From positions 120,853 through 184,852 of the forward strand of contig JABIWH010000011.1 of assembly GCA_018701215.1 (NCBI GenBank): a stretch of 64,000 nt of DNA, given 5' to 3'. Origin of the DNA: Rhodospirillaceae bacterium. GTDB lineage: Bacteria; Pseudomonadota; Alphaproteobacteria; GCA-2731375. The notes below the pieces were generated by a model, which saw only the letters and a program-made list of their open reading frames with translations, was not told the origin of the DNA and did no database searches. The position numbers and the translations under genes are program-made. Positions 60,529 to 64,000 of the stretch are shown here, piece after piece (positions within the stretch are counted from its first letter, which is position 1; each line of letters starts with the position of its first letter).

Positions 60529-61302
60529 TTAGGTCGATGGCAGGAAAACTTCACCGGCGGTGATGCGGCGCAATGTGCCGTCGGTTTGTTCTACAAGCAG
60601 GCTACCATCACCATCCAGATCCCGAAAGGTGCCGGTAAATTCTTCTTTTGCCAGGCGTACCCGCAGCGGCCCGCCAAGGCCGGCGGCACGTTCCAACCAA
60701 GCCAGGCGTAGCGGCGCGAAACCCTCCCTGCGCCAAGTCTCCAGCCACTGCTGCAAGGCTGGTGCCAAGGCATGAAGAACCGAATTAGCGGTACAATCAG
60801 CCGCCCCCAGCGCATGCAAGGATGTCACGGATTGCCCGGTATCGTCGGGGTGGTGGGCCACGTTGACGCCCATGCCCAGGACCAGCCATTCCACACCGCC
60901 AGCCATCCGCGCGGAAGACTCCAACAGGATGCCCGATATCTTGCCGCCGTTAATCAGCACATCATTGGGCCATTTATGCTGTGGTTTCAGTGCCGGTGCA
61001 ATTTCCACGATGGCGGTGGAGAGCGCCAAGGCAGCCAGAAACGAGATCTGCGCCGCCTGCCCCGCATCACACTGGGGGCGCAAAAGCAGCGACATATAGA
61101 GATTGCCCGGCTTGGAGGTCCATTGCCGTCCGCTGCGCCCACGGCCCGACAGCTGTTCGCCCGCGACCACCAATGTGCCTTCGGGCGCGCCGTCGCGGGC
61201 CCGTTGTTTCACCTCGTCATTGGTGGAGCCGACGCTTTGCAGATAGAGGGGGTGGAAAAATCCCGGCAGCTTGAGCGTCGGGTCGGTTCTTTTGCCGGTC
61301 AC
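60529..61302 (-). CDS. birA: Biotin--[acetyl-CoA carboxylase] ligase
   Basis: The 257-residue enzyme makes biotinyl-AMP and transfers biotin to AccB (K121 here). GTG 61302 overlaps the nuoN stop (GTGA). SVGSTNDEVKQRA, the biotin-binding GRGRSGRQW and HKWPNDVLINGGKISGILLE are all present. There is no N-terminal helix-turn-helix, so unlike E. coli BirA it should not repress biotin genes. Confidence 0.95.
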   Translation of the reverse strand: MTGKRTDPTLKLPGFFHPLYLQSVGSTNDEVKQRARDGAPEGTLVVAGEQLSGRGRSGRQWTSKPGNLYMSLLLRPQCDAGQAAQISFLAALALSTAIVEIAPALKPQHKWPNDVLINGGKISGILLESSARMAGGVEWLVLGMGVNVAHHPDDTGQSVTSLHALGAADCTANSVLHALAPALQQWLETWRREGFAPLRLAWLERAAGLGGPLRVRLAKEEFTGTFRDLDGDGSLLVEQTDGTLRRITAGEVFLPST

Positions 61303-62741
61303 GGCACCAGGGCGGACGCCGCGATCTGGGCCGAGGCCACGAAGGGCGCGGTATAGAAGGCGAAGAACACCACGAAGATAGCGCAGAGCCCGATAATGGC
61401 CCGCATCTCCAAAGCCATGGGTGTCTCGAACGGCTCCGCCGGCTCGTCGAAATACATGACCTTGATAATCCGCAGGTAATAGAACGCGCCCACGACGCTG
61501 GCCAGAACGCCGATCACGGCGAGGGCATAAAGTTCGGCATTCACGGCGGCGACGAAGACATAGAATTTACCGAAGAAACCACCCAGTGGCGGGATCCCGG
61601 CCATGGAGAACATGAAGATTGCCAAGGCCAGGGCCATCAGCGGATTACTCTTCGACAGGCCGGACAGATCGGAAATCCCCTCGACCATGCCGGTCTTGCG
61701 CCGCATGCATAGAATACAGGCGAAGGTGCCCAGGTTCATGGCAACGTAGATCGCCAAATAGACCAATACACCGCGCACCCCTTCGGCACTGCCCGCAGCC
61801 AGGCCGATCAGGGCATAGCCGACGTGGCCGATCGAGGAATAGGCCATCAGACGCTTGAGGTTGTTCTGCCAAATAGCGGCAAAAGCACCCAGCAGCATGG
61901 AGGCAACGGAGATAACAACGATGATCTGCTGCCAATCGGCGCTGATCGCCACGAATGGCACGATCAAGGCCCGCATGAACAGCGCCAGAGCAGCAATTTT
62001 TGGCGCCACAGCGAAAAAGGCCGTGACCGGCGTCGGTGCGCCTTCATAGACATCCGGTGTCCACATATGGAACGGCACGGCGGAGACCTTGAAGGCCAGG
62101 CCGGCGCAAAGGAAAACAATGCCTACGATCAGGCCGATGGAGGCATGCTCCTGCCCCTTCATGGCAGTGGCAATGGCATCGAAACCAGTGGCGCCCGTGA
62201 AGCCGTAAATCAAGGAACAGCCGTACAGCAGCATGCCGGAGGACAGCGCGCCCAGAACGAAATATTTCAGCCCCGCCTCGGTCGAGCGCAGACTATCCCG
62301 TTTGAAAGCGGCAATGACATAGAGCGCCAGGCTTTGCAGCTCGATCCCCATGTACAGCGCGATGAGATCATTGGCGGAGACCATCATCATCATGCCCAAG
62401 GTGGCCAGGACGAATAGCACCGGGTATTCGAACCGGTTCATCCCTTCCTCCTTGATATAGCCAAGCGACATGATCAGGCCGCCCGCCGCCGCAATCAACA
62501 CCATGATTTTGACAAAGGCCGTAAAACCGTCGGCGACATACATGCCCGCGAAGCTGACACTACTTTCCGCCGGCGCGCGCAGAACCATCACTAAGGTAAC
62601 GGCGAATACCGCCACCGCCAGCCAAGACAGCAGCTTGGTTGATTGATTGCCCCGGAAAACCCCGAGCATCAAAAGCACCATGACCGAAATCGCCAGAAAA
62701 ATTTCCGGCGCCGCCGTGGCGTAATCGTGTGCGTTGGCCAT
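61299..62741 (-). CDS. nuoN: NADH-quinone oxidoreductase subunit N
   Basis: The 480-residue antiporter-like membrane subunit of complex I pumps protons. It has about 14 helices, the conserved membrane glutamate in LQSLALYVIAAF-adjacent GIELQSLAL, lysines in the pumping path, and SSGMLLYGCSLIYGFTG, VPFHMWTPDVYEGAPTPVTAF and RLMAYSSIGHVGYALIGL. It starts 12 bp after the nuoM stop and is coupled to birA. Confidence 0.96.
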   Translation of the reverse strand: MANAHDYATAAPEIFLAISVMVLLMLGVFRGNQSTKLLSWLAVAVFAVTLVMVLRAPAESSVSFAGMYVADGFTAFVKIMVLIAAAGGLIMSLGYIKEEGMNRFEYPVLFVLATLGMMMMVSANDLIALYMGIELQSLALYVIAAFKRDSLRSTEAGLKYFVLGALSSGMLLYGCSLIYGFTGATGFDAIATAMKGQEHASIGLIVGIVFLCAGLAFKVSAVPFHMWTPDVYEGAPTPVTAFFAVAPKIAALALFMRALIVPFVAISADWQQIIVVISVASMLLGAFAAIWQNNLKRLMAYSSIGHVGYALIGLAAGSAEGVRGVLVYLAIYVAMNLGTFACILCMRRKTGMVEGISDLSGLSKSNPLMALALAIFMFSMAGIPPLGGFFGKFYVFVAAVNAELYALAVIGVLASVVGAFYYLRIIKVMYFDEPAEPFETPMALEMRAIIGLCAIFVVFFAFYTAPFVASAQIAASALVP

Positions 62742-62753
62742 GCTACGGCTTCC

Positions 62754-64000
62754 CTATTTCGCGGCCAGTAGCGAAGGGCCGGCGCCATCCGCCGCGGCCT
62801 GTATCGCCGTCTGGTACTGTTGGATCAAATGGTCGACCGAAACATGCATGACATCCAGGAACGGTCCAGGATAGACACCCATGACAATGGCCAGGATCAC
62901 TAGCGGCGCGAAGAAGGCGATTTCGCGGCTGTTCATATCCAGGATCTGCTTCAGGTCGTCTTTTTCAAGCTCGCCAAAGACCGTGCGGCGATAGAGCCAC
63001 AACATGTAAGCGGCCCCTAGGATCACACCCAAGGCAGCCAGGGCGGCAACCCAGGTGTTAACCTGATAGACCCCGACCAGGATCAAGATTTCGCCGACAA
63101 ACCCAGCCGTGCCCGGCAAACCAACCGAGGCCAGCATGAAAATCATGAAGGTGAAGGCATAAACCGGCATCCGGTTGACCAGGCCGCCATAGCGGGCGAT
63201 CTCGCGGGAATGAATGCGGTCGTAGATGACCCCAACGCATAGGAACAGCGCGGCGGAAACAATGCCGTGGCTGAGCATCTGGAAGATGCCGCCCTCGATA
63301 CCTTGGGTATTGAAGGTGAAAATGCCGATGGTGACAAAGCCCATGTGGGCGACGGAGGAATAGGCAATCAGCTTCTTCATATCCTCCTGCATCAGGGCGA
63401 CCAGGGAGGTATAGATCACCGCCACCACGGACAGGGTGAAAACCAGCGGCACGAATTGGTCCGAGGCCAATGGCAGCATGGGTAGCGAGAAGCGGAGGAA
63501 GCCATAACCGCCCATTTTCAACAGCACGCCGGCCAGGATCACCGAACCGGCGGTTGGTGCCTCAACATGGGCGTCGGGCAACCAGGTATGCACCGGCCAC
63601 ATGGGCATCTTCACCGCGAAGGAGGCAAAAAATGCCAGCCACAGCCAGGTCTGCGCCTCGGCCGTGAAACCATGTGCCATCAGGGTCGGGATATCCGTCG
63701 TCCCGGCCTCGAAATACATATAGATCAGGGCGAGCAGCAACAGTACCGAACCCAGCAGGGTATAAAGGAAGAACTTGAACGAGGAATACACCCGCCGCGC
63801 CCCGCCCCAGACCCCGATGATCAGGAACATGGGGATCAGGCCGGCCTCGAAGAACAGATAGAATAGAAACAGGTCGAGGGCGCAGAACACGCCAATCATG
63901 AAGGTTTCCAGGAGTAGGAACGCAATCATGTATTCCTTGACCTGTTTGTCGATGGTCTCCCAGCTGGCCAAGATACAAATCGGCATCAGCAGAGTGGTCA
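62754..64000 (-). CDS. nuoM: NADH-quinone oxidoreductase subunit M (5' end beyond window)
   Basis: About 414 C-terminal residues of the complex I antiporter-like subunit M. The frame stays open to the right edge (TTLLMPICILASWETI), so the start lies outside. EAGLIPMFLIIGVWGG contains the key membrane Glu; FAVKMPMWPVHTWLPDAHVEAPTAGSV, MKKLIAYSSVAHMGFVTIGI and SLGLPGTAGFVGE-like SVGLPGTAGFVGE are typical. The remaining nuo genes are presumably upstream, to the right. Confidence 0.96.
   Translation of the reverse strand, partial: TTLLMPICILASWETIDKQVKEYMIAFLLLETFMIGVFCALDLFLFYLFFEAGLIPMFLIIGVWGGARRVYSSFKFFLYTLLGSVLLLLALIYMYFEAGTTDIPTLMAHGFTAEAQTWLWLAFFASFAVKMPMWPVHTWLPDAHVEAPTAGSVILAGVLLKMGGYGFLRFSLPMLPLASDQFVPLVFTLSVVAVIYTSLVALMQEDMKKLIAYSSVAHMGFVTIGIFTFNTQGIEGGIFQMLSHGIVSAALFLCVGVIYDRIHSREIARYGGLVNRMPVYAFTFMIFMLASVGLPGTAGFVGEILILVGVYQVNTWVAALAALGVILGAAYMLWLYRRTVFGELEKDDLKQILDMNSREIAFFAPLVILAIVMGVYPGPFLDVMHVSVDHLIQQYQTAIQAAADGAGPSLLAAK

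Noticed and set aside
1..64000. tRNA or rRNA genes, CRISPR arrays, insertion sequences, prophage
   Set aside because: No cloverleaf with a T-loop GGTTCGANTCC, no regularly spaced direct repeats, and no transposase, integrase or phage structural genes were seen. A computational scan would be needed to exclude a degenerate tRNA.

Overview
The window is about 60% GC and densely coded. It comes from the chromosome of an alphaproteobacterium, probably a Rhodospirillales-like lineage; I cannot name a genus. The signs are family-level and syntenic: an NDUFA12 homologue, HdaA, a short 440-residue ProRS, a 1232-residue B12-dependent NrdJ, DUF2155 and DUF1467 genes, and the gene orders aroQ-accB-accC-aat, hdaA-perM-pgsA-like-DUF2066/purM-purN and nuoM-nuoN-birA-coaX-rnj-mce-DUF1467-proS-lolC-lolD. 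I see no rRNA, tRNA, CRISPR array, insertion sequence or prophage.

Region 1-14.8 kb is mostly core metabolism. A ThiS-ThiG fusion (-) faces away from aroQ-accB-accC, a crotonase and aat (+). On the minus strand follow DUF2155, MlaD and NDUFA12. A 419-bp control region with two perfect DnaA boxes and two NrdR-like boxes precedes nrdJ, which ends in a strong terminator. Then come a GNAT plus cyclic-nucleotide-binding fusion (+), aspS (-) and rnd (+).

Region 14.8-25.1 kb is a minus-strand run reading DUF2066, pgsA-like, perM, hdaA, an atypical SDR, DUF2147, ppk, ppx. It is divergent from purM-purN. The conserved N-terminus of PurM lies upstream of any ATG, GTG or TTG in frame.

Region 25.1-39.5 kb is accessory and metabolic: DsbA-like, FAH and VOC proteins, a beta-barrel protein, a PhyH dioxygenase, ndk, an ABC-F ATPase, RraA-like, acyl-CoA dehydrogenase, an EamA transporter, a crotonase, two cytochromes c, an SCP2-like/alpha-beta hydrolase fusion and kynureninase.

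Region 39.5-52.1 kb is the most interesting gene block. Eleven tightly packed plus-strand genes encode a crotonase, an amidase, a split TPP decarboxylase, HyuA/HyuB, an AtzG-like 65-residue protein with an AtzE-like amidase, a PuuE-like deacetylase-fold protein, a serine/ureidoglycine-glyoxylate-type aminotransferase and a methyltransferase. A convergent MFS exporter/importer follows. It looks like a catabolic route for a hydantoin- or ureide-like compound ending in a 2-oxo acid that is decarboxylated.

Region 52.2-64 kb holds MlaC, LolD, LolC/E, ProRS, a small exported protein, DUF1467, methylmalonyl-CoA epimerase, RNase J, CoaX, BirA, NuoN and a partial NuoM, all on the minus strand. Between DUF1467 and the exported protein sits a candidate small RNA of about 88 nt with three stem-loops, an unpaired CCUCC, an intrinsic terminator and a perfect FNR-type palindrome over its promoter.
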